Assembly: GCA_029990175.1 (NCBI GenBank)
Contig: JARKIP010000021.1
Location: 19,969,501-20,033,500, forward strand
Length of the DNA: 64,000 bases
Reading direction: 5' to 3'
DNA from: Petunia secreta
Taxonomy: Eukaryota > Streptophyta > Magnoliopsida > Solanales > Solanaceae
Shown here: piece by piece, positions 54,365-64,000 of the stretch
Layout of the letters: every line of letters begins with the position of its first letter
Position numbering within the stretch: position 1 is the first letter of the stretch
Notes under the pieces: model-generated
Told to the model about the DNA's origin: nothing
The model's database searches: none
The model's input: the letters and a program-made list of their open reading frames with translations, nothing else
Position numbers and translations under genes: made by a program

Positions 54365-54369
54365 TCATA
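54365..54369. repeat. Target site duplication of the solo LTR, right copy
   Basis: tcata, identical to 50302-50306. Confidence 0.85.
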
Positions 54370-56489
54370 TACTTGCGTCATTTTGGCTACATGTCAAGTT
54401 TGTATGTGTAATTATTTGTGCAAATTAGTAATTATCCGTGAATATATATATTTAAATAATTTTATTTGAGTTTATTTAATAATTATCTGTGCATTTTATA
54501 CAATATATATCTATATTTTATTTTATTTTTGTACCTTTAAGTTAAATATTGGCCAATTAGAAAAGAAAGTGTATGAATTCCTTTTTCTTACTAATTATTC
54601 CATATTTCAAAATTCCTATAAAAAATTTTCATTTATTTATATTTATCTTATTTATTAAATTATATTTTTTACTTTCAACCTAGATCAAATTGTTAACCAA
54701 ATACATTCTTGTTATTTGAGTTTTTAACTCTCAAACCTTCTTCCTAATTCTACCTTGAATCTAGACCAAATAATAGTCTAGATACGTCTTCCTGTTCAAA
54801 CTTCCCTCCTAATTCCCCCCCTATCTCTTTAATTGGGTAAAAATCATTAGAAATCCCAAAAATCCCTCCCCCAATCTTCCTAATCCCTTCAATCTCTCAA
54901 AATCCCCCTAATCTCTCTAAGTCTACTCCCAATTCCAGTGGTTTCTAGCTAGTTTTTGCTAAACATATCCATCAGCATACCAAGGCATACAGATACCAAA
55001 CTTCAACCACAACTCACACACGGTCAACATCAGCATACACCATACCCTTGTCGTTTTTTTCAATACACAAACACAGAGACCCATGCACAGTACTTCGGAT
55101 CTTTCTCCTCCCCCAGCTCCAAAATTACCATCATCCGCCACCACACCAACGTTAGAATACACACACAGATCACATACATGCATACTCATCCTCCCCTATA
55201 TCATTCACATTTACACCTACAGAGTGAAGCAAACAGAGCACATGCCACACACATCAAGAAACGTCAACACAATTCATATCTACCACTCACAAAATCAATA
55301 CACTGAGATCAGTACCTACGCACACCATCGTAACTCTTCTTCTTCTTCCCCATTTACACAAACCCCACACATACAGAATATCATAAAACCTCAAAAATCA
55401 ACACATACACAGTATCCTTTGTCTTCTCCATCACGCACAATGCCATCACTGTACAAATACGTATACACACGCAAACAACAATTGAGCAGAAACAGATCGA
55501 AGAGGGGACACCACCGGAGAAACAAAAATCAAAACAGAAAAGGGTTTGGTGTTTGCAGTGACGCTGCTATCAGCGTTGCTCCTCCTTCTCTGATTTCTGC
55601 CGCCGGTTCTTCGAACCACCGTCGCCTTCACTGATTTATTCATATTTTCTTGATTTCTATTTTTTTCTTATGATGGTTGTTGAGTATTGTTGACAGGGGA
55701 CAAACAGATCGGAAAAGTGAGGCGGACGGAAATTGGTAGCAGCAATGCCGCCGCCGGCTTCTCGCCGGTGAAGCTTGGCAGTCGCGCCACCTCTCTTTGT
55801 TTGCCATCGCCGAAGAATTGAAATTCCGATCTCCCATCACGGTTGTTAACAGAGGGCGACTGTGTTTGGGTCATCGTTTGATTTGGGCCGTTGCAGTGTC
55901 GACGCTCTTATGGTCGCCTGATTCCTTGAACGTTATTGCTCCCCTAGTCATTTGTGTTGATTCTGTTTTGGGTTGCACTGACTTATGCATAATTGTGTTT
56001 GACTGGGTTTAGCACTTCTTATGAGACTCAATTGTTATTCTAATTGGTTACTCGTGCTAAATTGTTACTTTAGCATTGACAATAAAGTATTACTGGTTAT
56101 TTTTTTGAGATTTTGCAGTTCCAGTCATTGACTACGCTAAAGGCCTATGAAATATTATAATTTGAGGCCTATACAAGGATTTGACGGGAAGAACAATGAA
56201 TTGACGGACCAACTACGGCCAAGGAAAATAATTATTATTTGAGGCCTACTGATTTGAACGGATAAACGATCCCATTCCCGTGTCCCTAAAAAAAAGGCTA
56301 TGATGACGTGTATGAGCCGTGATTGCGAAACAAGCCGGTGATAGAGTGGTGGGGACCGGTACTTAGCATGGCAACACGACCGGCCGGTGTGTTGGCTGCC
56401 GTACCAGCGTCCCTAACCTCCACCTAATTCATACACACCTGAGCTGACACTTTCAAAAATCTCTTTCCCCTTTATTTTAAAGCTAGTAC

Positions 56490-56508
56490 TATTATTATTA
56501 TTGCTCTT

Positions 56509-56576
<68 letters not shown>

Positions 56577-56680
56577 CATTAATCTTATTATTATTACTCT
56601 TATTGTCATTTTTATAATAATAATTATTATTATTATCATTATTTTCATTATTTTCAATATTATTATTATTCACTAACTTA
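56490..56680. repeat. ATT microsatellite in the Ogre-3 3' LTR
   Basis: An ATT run with atc and act interruptions. The partner array in the 5' LTR differs. It creates frames of poly-Asn and poly-Ile that are not genes. Confidence 0.9.
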
Positions 56681-56766
56681 TTTTCTTTATATTTTTGCGA
56701 GGAACATCGTGGTGGAATTACAGAAAGACTACACTTCCATAAAAATCTTTTTTTCCTTTATTTTTA

Positions 56767-56769
<3 letters not shown>

Positions 56770-56834
<65 letters not shown>

Positions 56835-56835
56835 C
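56770..56835. repeat. Second ATT microsatellite in the Ogre-3 3' LTR
   Basis: A nearly pure ATT run of more than 20 units. The 5' LTR partner near 25715-25755 is short and interrupted. Confidence 0.9.
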
Positions 56836-57378
56836 AATTACTTCTTCATTATTATTTTTACTAACTTATGTTTATATTCTTTGCGAGGCATATTTGGATG
56901 AGTGAATTTCGAAGACAACACCCATGAGAACACCTTTTCTGAATTACATTATTTTTATTTAATCATTATTATTTTATTTTGATAAACTAACTAATTTGTT
57001 GCATTTTGCTAGGTACAATTCTCTAAGGAAGGAGAATTAGTAGAAAAAGGGCCTTCTTGTTTAAATTTAATTTACTTGTACATTACTTTATTTTAGCTCG
57101 AATCCCAATATAAAGTCCGGCCGGTAACCACATGTGGTGGAGCCTGAGAAGTGCCTAACCCCTTCTTCTCGGGTTAACTTGAACCCTTACCTAGATTTCT
57201 GGTTCGTAGACTAAGTCTCAAAGTTAATTATAAAATTGGCTAGAAACAAATAGGTGTCCTAATACGCCTAGTTAAAAAATATGTTAGATGGCGACTCCAA
57301 CTCTTTACCCGTGAGTTACCCACTAAGTCGAGCCCTATTTCGAACTTTAACTGGTTCGGATAAAAATAGGATGCGACA

Positions 57379-57472
57379 CTGGGTCTAACACTCGATGCAC
57401 TTCTTCACCAAGATGCCAGAAGAGGGTGCTTCATCTGCTTTTTCGCCAAAGTACAGACTCGCCATGTGGATC
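57379..57472 (-). other. Short remnant between Ogre-3 and Ogre-5
   Basis: 94 bp. On the minus strand one frame stays open and contains MASLYFGEKADEAPSSG, which I do not recognise. By position it should be the continuation of the Athila-like element interrupted at 23125. Confidence 0.35.
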
Positions 57473-57776
57473 TGTCGCACTCCCTTTTTTACCTAATACG
57501 GGGCGAGTCAAGGTTTTGATTTGACTAGGTAACTTGATTGAGTTGAGTTTGGAGTCGCTACCTAATATGGTCTTCTAAGGTGTATTAGGTCACCTAGATG
57601 TCTAAGGGTCAAGATTTCACTCGGGGAAGTTTTATTTTCAGAGATTCTACAGGTAAGAAGTCAAAATGACTTGAGAAAGAAGGTGTTAGGCACATCCCCA
57701 AGTCCCACGAAAGGTGGTTCCCGTCCGAGTTTTTATTTTTTGGGATTTTAGGAAATAATCATGCAATAACCAATTA

Positions 57777-58359
57777 GGGGTCGTTTGGTAGCACACATTA
57801 AATTGCTAATACTTGTATTAAATTTTGCATTATGAATACCCCATTTGGTTGCACTATTTGAAGAAATAATCCATGCATTAAACTCTGCGTTATTTTGTAC
57901 CATGTTTGATTGTTTTTTATATTCCGTATAAAACATCTCATTGTTAATACAATGTTTGGTTCAAATTTTTTATTTTTGCATAGCTAGTACCCTCATAAAT
58001 TATGTGGGATATGTATTATTCTATGTGGGGTAGAAGGTAGAATTACTAATGTGGGTATTAGCAATGCAAGTATTAAATTTAAAATGACAAAAATAACTCT
58101 CATAATAATAAGAATATTTTTAAAATTTATTTATGGAGAAATTTAAATATTTAATATTATAACATTGTATATTAGTTTGTAATATATTAATAATTCAAGA
58201 AATAATCTCTACTTTATAATACATATATTGTTAATACCCCCATTACTAATTCTAACATTATTAATACCCACATCACTAATACTCGCATTAATAATAGCCG
58301 CATTATTAATACTTCCATTATTTATACTTGCATAAAATCAATTGCTACAAAACGACCCC
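57777..58359. mobile_element. Tourist/PIF-Harbinger-like MITE (583 bp)
   Basis: Terminal inverted repeats ggggtcgtttggtagca and, at the right end, tgctacaaaacgacccc (16 of 17 match). The flanks are tta (57774-57776) and tta (58360-58362), the target duplication of PIF/Harbinger elements. The interior is AT-rich with many attaatac-type words and has no gene. Confidence 0.88.
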
Positions 58360-58775
58360 TTAAAGTATAAAATTATGCTTCAAATCTAAGGTCATTTTCT
58401 AAAACTAAGGCCAAAATCTCAATCAATTATAGTAGCATGGATATTTACGCAAACAGTTTAAACATGGACAGTGGGGTTCGAGTTCAGGGCCTTAATAATT
58501 TGTAAAAACAGCCTATGTCCTATGCAAAATCGCGCTTTTGGCCTCTGATTTTACAAGTGCCTACTCATACATGGTTAAAATAGAAAGAAACATCAATAGG
58601 CAGTTCATTAGTGCAAATCCCATAATGGGGCAACTTTAAAAAAAGCAGGCAGATTTTGAAAAGTAGTTTTAAATTTGACACAAAAACCAAATAGTGGCTA
58701 TTTTATTAAAAAATGTTAATCATTGCAGATCGGCGTGATTTGACATAAATTGACAAACCCTAACCTTAGTAGCTA

Positions 58776-59013
58776 CTCCCTCCGTTCCAAAAAGACTGTC
58801 TGGGTTTGACTGGGCACAGAGTTTAAGAAAAAAATGAAGACTTTTAAATCTTGGGGTGTAAAATAAAAGGTGTGTGTAATGTGGACCAGTGTCTTTAAAT
58901 CCTGTGGACCAAAACAAATCTTAGATTTAAAGAGTTGCCATAAAAGGAAAGAGGCACTCATTTTGGGACAAACAAAAAATGAAAGGTAGACAGTCTTTTT
59001 GGGACGGAGGGAG
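58776..59013. mobile_element. Stowaway-like MITE (238 bp)
   Basis: Inverted ends of 26 bp with one mismatch, starting ctccctccgttcc and ending gggacggagggag. ctccctccgt is the known end of Stowaway (Tc1/mariner) MITEs. The left flank is ta; the right flank is ca, a mutated ta. The interior has no gene. Confidence 0.88.
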
Positions 59014-59106
59014 CATTTTTTTGGGGGGTCAGTTTTGAAAACATATGTATATAGGTTGTTTTTTTAAAAAAGATTTACAAATCGCACAAATGCACATAAA
59101 GGCCAT

Positions 59107-59130
59107 CGCGCGCGCGCGCGCACACACACA
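59107..59130. repeat. CG/CA dinucleotide run
   Basis: Seven cg units followed by five ca units and then an A run. Alternating purine-pyrimidine sequence of this kind can form Z-DNA. Confidence 0.9.
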
Positions 59131-60094
59131 AAAAAAAAACATGCAAGTGCATGATCAAGTGGTATAGATAGGCTTTAAAAATATATGTATACAAATTTGT
59201 ATAGTTGACCCGTAACTTATACTCCCCTATACACTATTACATTAGTGTATAAGAGATTGAAGTTTGGTCAAAAAAATTAGTTTAAGCAAGTAGAGGGCCG
59301 GATCTGATATAAGGTTAGGACCCAGATCAATAATGCAAAAGAGGAGCTATTTGATTTTACAGAAATAGTCTAATTTTAAGTAGTTATTACACATATAGCC
59401 CATGTTTAGCCGAGAATTACCATATTTCATGCTACACTTGTAGGATTGACAAACCTTAATTAAAATCATCATATCACTATACGAATGTGTATAAATTAAC
59501 AGCCAGTTTTCAATTTAGCATGCAAATTCATGTTTCCTTGTAGTATCATGATGCAACAACAAATAAGGGCGTGAGGGTTGAAGTAGAGGCCCCTAATGGC
59601 CATGGCACAATTGCCAAACACATATAATACAGGCAGGTGTCCTAGTAAATACATAAACAAGATAGGGGGAGTCTATAACATAAAGGAATCAAAGAGACAG
59701 GTTAATGCATTGCATAAGTTCATCAGACTATGCCACTGTTTTGTCCTAACTCAAAAGCCTTTGAGTTTCATTCCACTGCACAAAAACTGGTTAGCAATAT
59801 AAGGCTTTTTTACCTCTTTTTCTCAGAATTTGGAATCCCTGCAATATTATCTAGGGTATAGTTCCTAGAACTATCCCAAGAAGAACCTGCAAACAGTGTT
59901 AATGGCCAAAAGAAAGGCCTTGACAAGTAGCACACATGCACAATACATGGGAACCATACATTCACATGTTCATAGAGAGTCAAGAGAGATAAACTACCTC
60001 AGGATTTCTGAACGAGTAAGAAGAACCAGCAGTGTGAGTGCAGCAAAGAGAAGGCCTGCACTAGTGAGGTGAAGTCTTCTAATTTTCAATAAGA

Positions 60095-60099
<5 letters not shown>

Positions 60100-60152
<53 letters not shown>
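60100..60152. repeat. GA microsatellite
   Basis: About 26 uninterrupted ga units, followed by a short gt run (60169-60181). The open frame on the minus strand over it is an artefact. Confidence 0.95.
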
Positions 60153-60153
<1 letters not shown>

Positions 60154-61173
60154 CTTTTAGTGTTTTCAATGTGTGTGTGTGTTCTTTGTATTTCAATGTG
60201 AATTTCGTGTGTCTCTAAGTGTGCTAAAGTCCAGTTTAAATAGGCATAGTATAGGGCCCTTTTTTTAAATCCAAATTCCAATGCGAAAGGGTGATGAAAA
60301 TTGGCAAAACTCAAATAAGGAAAAGATAGATTATAATCCTAATCAGAAGGAATCAATTTTCCAATATATTTTCCATAAATAAAGCCAGTTTGGAACTTAC
60401 CAAATGTTCTCATTCCAAAATAGCATGATCGGGATTTCCAAATTAAGACGAATAGAATTCTAGGCATGTACAGTTCCCGTCCTTCACAATAATCAAGTCC
60501 GGGTTTTAGAAATCAGTGTACAAATATGTCTTAGAATATTTTAGGCTCAAAATCATGGATTGTTCTATCACATTCCAATAAAAATCCCTATTTGATACCA
60601 TACTGATCAATCAAGCAACTTTTCTATTCAAACATCAATCACAATCCTTTAATCATGCAAATCAGATTTCAGTCTAAACAGAACATATTATTCAAGGAGA
60701 TTATGTACTTGAACAGGATGATCAACAAGATATGCACAAGATCAATTCTTAAATCAGACACGGATTCCAGGTTTAAAGCTAGGAAAGATGACATAGGAAT
60801 TAAGCTAATGATCATTCAAGCATACAACAGTTTAAAGGCAATGTTCAGTTAATCAGTGACTCAAACAAAGACTACAAGTGAACTTTTGTCCTAACTAATC
60901 AACAGGTACAAACACTCATGCTAATATACAGAATGACTAGGCATAATATCACATAGGTTCATAAACATTAAAAGAGAGAAATGAGTACTTGTTTAAAAAT
61001 TGGAATCGGGTCAAACTCGACCCAACTCCGATCATGTATGCATGAGGGGTTTTCCCCTTTTCTTAAGACAATAATGCTCCTATTTTCGTAAAGACACGCT
61101 GGAGCTTTCCTTCCGGTGACAGAGACGAAGTCGGGGTGGGGTTGGATTTTGAGCTTTGTCAAATGGGCAAATC

Positions 61174-62209
61174 AAACTCATGACCTCTTTTTCTTCGGCA
61201 ATAGTAATTCTCTGATTGCTTTGATCTTAGCTGGATCTAACTCAATGCCTCTTCTGCTGACTATGAACCCAATAGCTTCCCAGCTGGAACACCGAAAGCA
61301 CACTTTGCTGGATTCAACTTCAAATTGTATCTACGCAAGCGATTGAAAAACTTGCGCAGATTATCCAGATGCTCCGAGCTTCTCCTTGACTTGATAATCA
61401 CGTCATCCACATATACCTCGATCTCTTTGTGCATCAAATCTTGGAAAATAATAGTCATTGCCCTCATGTAAGTAGCTTTGGCATTCCTCAAACCAAACAG
61501 CATTATTTTTTAGCAGTAAGTTTCCCAATAAGTGGTGAAAGCTGTCTTTTCCGCATCCTTCTCATCCATAAGCACTTGATGATGACCTATGAAGCAATCT
61601 ACGAAGGATTGTAATTCATGCATCGAAAAATTTTCAATCAAGATGTGTATGTTTCACAAAGGAAAGTCATCATTTGGGTTTGCTTTGTTGGCTACACACA
61701 AACTCTGATTTTTCCATCTTTCTTTGGCACTCGAACGATGTTGGCTAACCAAGTTGAGTAGTTGACTGTTTTCAGGATCCCCGCATTGAGCTGTTTAGTC
61801 ACCTCTTCTCCAATTTTCACCAAAGTCGACGATTTGAAAGTCCAAGCTCTTTGCTTGACTGGCGGAAAGCCTGGATTAATGGGCAATTTGTGTGCCACAA
61901 CATCCGTACCTGCGCACCGTTCATGTCATCATACGACCATGCGATTACGTCCTCATACTCCTTAAGAAATTCAATGTACTGCTTTCTAACCACTGGGGTG
62001 AGTTGCACACTAATTCTTGTTTCTTTCACTGTTTTGTCATCCCTCAAATTTACCACTTATGTTTCTTCCAAATTCGGTTTAGGCTTTTTTTCAAACCACT
62101 CAATTTCTTCCTGTGTTGATTTGTCAAACTTATCATAATCAGGTCCTTAAACTCAGTGGTTCTGTTACACGTTGCAGTTGCAGATCCAATAAATTTATTA
62201 GTTTGAATG
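61174..62209 (-). pseudogene. Ogre-5 reverse transcriptase, 5' part only
   Basis: After the predicted intron, coding text resumes with FIGSATATCNRTTEF and, after a small frame change, DDKTVKETRISVQLTPVVRK (about 62050). RT proper begins with HKLPINPGFPPVKQRAWTFK and TWLANIVRVPKKDGKIRVCV (near 61700), followed by a short lesion. The palm has MLFGLRNAKATYMRAMT and the catalytic EVYVDDVIIKS intact (about 61400-61420). LRRYNLKLNPAKCAFGVPAG follows. A stop near 61261 and a frame change lead to EVMS, where the match ends at 61173. RNase H and integrase are absent. The frames contain at least four lesions in total, so it is not functional. Confidence 0.82.
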
Positions 62210-62409
62210 CTGAAAAGTAAAATAATGCGTAATTAAAAGGTTAAAAATAAAAAATAAACGAGAAAAAGAGCAATGCTTTTATTAATGAATCCTTGCAAAA
62301 CAATGTTTGTAGGGAGACATGTCAAAAAGAAAAGTGCAAATTCCACGACTCGAGGTCGGGTTTTATTTTAGAAAGCATGAAAAAAGAAAACTGATCCCCT
62401 TAGCTCTAC
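62210..62409 (-). other. Predicted Ogre intron between protease/G-patch and RT
   Basis: 200 nt on the minus strand. Donor ccttg|gtagag (after 62410) and acceptor ttacttttcag|catt (62210). The interior is T-rich with stops, and has aataaaagcattg. Ogre elements are known for a spliced intron at exactly this place, between protease and RT. Coding similarity stops at the donor side and resumes at the acceptor side. Confidence 0.65.
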
Positions 62410-63260
62410 CAAGGTCCACGATATGCTCGGGCTAGGCTACTGGACCAATTGTTTAGTGCAACTCCAGATTCAACCTTTGTAAGCTTAGGAGGTTCAACAT
62501 GCTCTTCCAGGATCACAGAACGGTTTTCGTTAGATAGGAACAGCTTCTCCATGCCTGCCAGCAAATCCTCTTCAGCATCAACGGCCTTTGATTCGTTTTT
62601 TTGTATTGTAGACACCTCCCCCTTGCAACCGTCCAAGTGGCCAGACAAAACAAAAATATGCAGCAGAGACTTGATACTTCTTTTGTATTACTTGAAGTCC
62701 AACGAGGCTTCTTCCATACCCTTCTCCTAAGTAATGAAGTATCCTATGCCAGATTTTTCCTCGTTGAGCCTCATCAAAATTTGAATGGGCTCTGCCATAC
62801 CATCCAAGTTCTTGCCCAAACCTTTTCCTGATTCGTAGCGTTGCTTTAACATGATGCCTATCACCCAATCTCCGGGCCATTTTGCAGGTTGCGGGAGTAT
62901 GTACGGTTCCTTGATTTTCTCAAGTTCAGGCTCGACTATCTTAGGTATCCACACCTGTTTTCCTTTTGTCTCTCTATAAATGCGTCTCCAGTCAGGACGG
63001 GCGTTGGGAGGGTACACAAGTTGCTCCTCTGTCTTGGCAGGTATTGTCTCACGGAATTCCCGTGCAGGTACGCCCAAATCAGATATCACAGGCTCCCAGA
63101 CCAAATTTCTTCCTTCATAGCCTTTGCCTCGACCATCCCAGTAGAAATTTCTCTTCTTTTCAGTCCCTTCTGGTGCATTGACGAGTTTAGGAGCGAAGTG
63201 TGTAGAATACCCTCCTTGAACCGTGTTAACGTTCCTCCTATAGCCATTGCAGTTCCACTT
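62410..63260 (-). pseudogene. Ogre-5 region between protease and intron, with G-patch-like motif
   Basis: Coding text in frames 62727-63104 and 62406-62648. MLKQRYESGKGLGKNLDG (about 62795-62850) resembles a G-patch, an RNA-binding motif seen in some retroelement and retroviral polyproteins. It is preceded by a P/E-rich linker (PKIVEPELEKIKEPYILPQP). Stops near 62724 and 62685 and a frame change break it. The segment after it is acidic and ends at the intron donor. Its function in the element is not established. Confidence 0.65.
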
Positions 63261-64000
63261 TTAGTTGTAACTCTTGTGATATAATCCTCGGCTGTCGTGC
63301 ATTGCTCCCACTAACTCCACAGTGTAGAAAGTTTGCCCTTCCAATGTGTTTCCCTTGGTTGTCGATATGGTTTGCTCATTGTAGATGAAGTTGCTCCATT
63401 CACCGAATACCACGACCTGCTTGTTGTCCCATTCAAACTTTACTGTCTGATGCAGGGTGGAAGGTACCTCCCCATCCATTTGAATCCAAGGTCTTCCCAA
63501 CAGCAGGTTGTATAAGGCCGAAATGTCCACGACGTGAAACTCGGCAGTGAACTCAACTGGACCGACCATGATAGTAAGGTCGATCTCCATAATAGTGCTT
63601 CTTTGGGAACCATCAAACGCCTTCACTTTCATGTCACTTTCCCTAATCTTGCTATGATCGATCCCCATTCTTTTCAAAGTGATGAATGGGCATATGTTCA
63701 AACCATACCCTCTGTTAATCAGAACTCTTCCTACAAACCAGTCTTTGCATTTGATAGTGACATGCAAAGCCTTGTTATGCCCAAGCTCCTCTGGTGGTAA
63801 CTCGTCTTCGTAGAAGCTGATTCGGTTGGATTTCATGACTTGCCCAACCATGCTAGCCAGATTTTCAACAGTGGTGTCAACTGGTACATGATCTTCGTCT
63901 AACACTTTCATCAAGGCATTCTGGTGACTTTCCGAATTTACCAGTAGAGATAAAATGGAGATTTGAGCTGGAGTTTTGCCCAAGTGATCAACCACATAGT
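63261..64000 (-). pseudogene. Ogre-5 aspartic protease region, active site altered
   Basis: An open frame of at least 244 codons that begins at or beyond the window edge, so the true start is not seen. The protease fold is recognisable: ALHVTIKCKDWFVGRVLI, the active-site region NRGYGLNICP, FHVVDISALYNLLLGRPWI (the I-L-G-type motif) and FEWDNKQVVVFGE. In the Tat group the active site reads D-G-G-S or D-N-G-S before GLNICP. Here the aspartate is Asn and the following residues are RGY, so catalysis is unlikely. The upstream part (ENLASMVGQVMKSNRISFYE) is the gag-protease linker. The frame is open, so this is a pseudogene by residue loss rather than by stops. Confidence 0.75.

Larger units (their letters stand above)
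23126..57378 (+). mobile_element. Ogre-3: Ogre/Tat element with ORF1, interrupted by Ogre-2 and a solo LTR
   Basis: The outermost recognisable Ogre on the + strand. It has a 5' LTR (23126-26288), a decayed primer site, ORF1 (28485-30082), gag remnants on both sides of Ogre-2, a 69-bp tandem array, the polypurine tract and a 3' LTR split by a solo LTR. Without its two guests it is about 15.2 kb. The flanks read caggg (23121-23125) and ctggg (57379-57383), a target duplication with one change. No protease, RT or integrase is found, so most of gag-pol has been deleted. The LTRs have diverged clearly, making it older than Ogre-2. Confidence 0.85.
50085..57378 (+). repeat. Ogre-3 3' LTR, split by a solo LTR
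   Basis: Two pieces, 50085-50306 and 54370-57378, together about 3.2 kb and related to 23126-26288. They are interrupted at a tcata site by a 4,058-bp solo LTR. It carries the primer-site-like core at 57287-57298 and long ATT runs (about 56490-56680 and 56770-56835). Confidence 0.85.
57473..61173 (-). repeat. Ogre-5 3' LTR remnant
   Basis: Ends (minus strand) in gggagtgcgaca, with the primer-site-like core tagcgactcc at 57552-57561. It contains two MITEs, a GC/AC dinucleotide run and a GA run. A TATA-like ctatttaaac on the minus strand lies near 60234-60243. The right limit is the deletion junction, not a natural LTR end. No gene is supported. Confidence 0.65.
57473..64000 (-). mobile_element. 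Ogre-5: Ogre/Tat element with pol, internally deleted, running off the window
   Basis: Minus strand. At the left is the end of an LTR (tgtcgcactccc on the + strand). At about 61173 the LTR text meets the RT coding sequence with no polypurine tract, RNase H or integrase between, so a large deletion removed the 3' part of pol and the start of the LTR. To the right follow RT, a 200-nt predicted intron, a G-patch-like segment and the protease; gag should lie beyond 64000. This is the only Ogre in the window with pol sequence. Confidence 0.8.

Noticed and set aside
56413..56673. Asn-rich and Ile-rich frames
   Set aside because: Translation of an ATT microsatellite.
59994..60314. 106-codon minus-strand frame with a Ser-Leu repeat
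   Set aside because: Caused by the GA microsatellite.

Overview
This window is plant nuclear DNA, almost certainly from a dicot with a large, retrotransposon-rich genome. Solanaceae is my best guess, from the style of the Ogre and Athila sequences, but that is recollection and was not tested. I see no host gene, rRNA, tRNA or CRISPR array that I can support. Nearly every base belongs to LTR retrotransposons, mostly of the Ogre/Tat lineage, inserted one into another.

Layout on the + strand. (1) 1-12608: Ogre-1, + strand, a gag-only element. Its 5' LTR is cut by the window edge, a broken gag lies at 2933-4315, and its complete 3' LTR is 8282-12608. (2) 12609-16296: a badly decayed Ty3/gypsy (chromovirus-like) polyprotein, + strand, into which Ogre-1 inserted. 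(3) 16297-23125, with a 94-bp continuation at 57379-57472: the 3' part of an Athila-like element on the minus strand. (4) 23126-57378: Ogre-3, + strand, with ORF1, a gag remnant and two ~3.2-kb LTRs. (5) 30769-45790, inside Ogre-3: Ogre-2, minus strand, 15,022 bp, with a perfect 5-bp target duplication (CCACC), two 3,901-bp LTRs that are nearly identical, and an intact gag. (6) 50307-54364, inside the 3' LTR of Ogre-3: a 4,058-bp solo LTR flanked by TCATA. (7) 57473-64000: Ogre-5, minus strand. It has a 3' LTR remnant carrying two MITEs, fused by a deletion to an RT fragment, followed by the Ogre-type intron, a G-patch-like segment and a protease that run off the window.

Ogre-1 and Ogre-2 share one plan: long LTRs, a tRNA-Arg-type primer site 3 nt inside the LTR, a long leader, gag only, a ~4-kb 3' region and the polypurine tract AAAGAGGGGCAGC. 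They lack ORF1, protease, RT, RNase H and integrase, so they must be mobilised in trans by autonomous relatives. Their protein content is slight but their non-coding content is highly organised. The same five hairpin-like motifs (A-E) occur in the same order in both, and single relatives occur in Ogre-3 and in the Athila-like element. Splice-site-like sequences are conserved in the LTR leader, before gag and in the 3' region. A copy of the primer-site core lies inside every Ogre LTR. Each of the three Ogre elements carries its own unrelated tandem array at the same place upstream of the 3' LTR.

The best candidates for something under-described are the paired-base-conserving hairpin family, the predicted leader intron running from LTR to gag, and the primer-site-like core inside the LTRs. 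All coordinates and base comparisons were made by eye. No database search, folding program or alignment was run.
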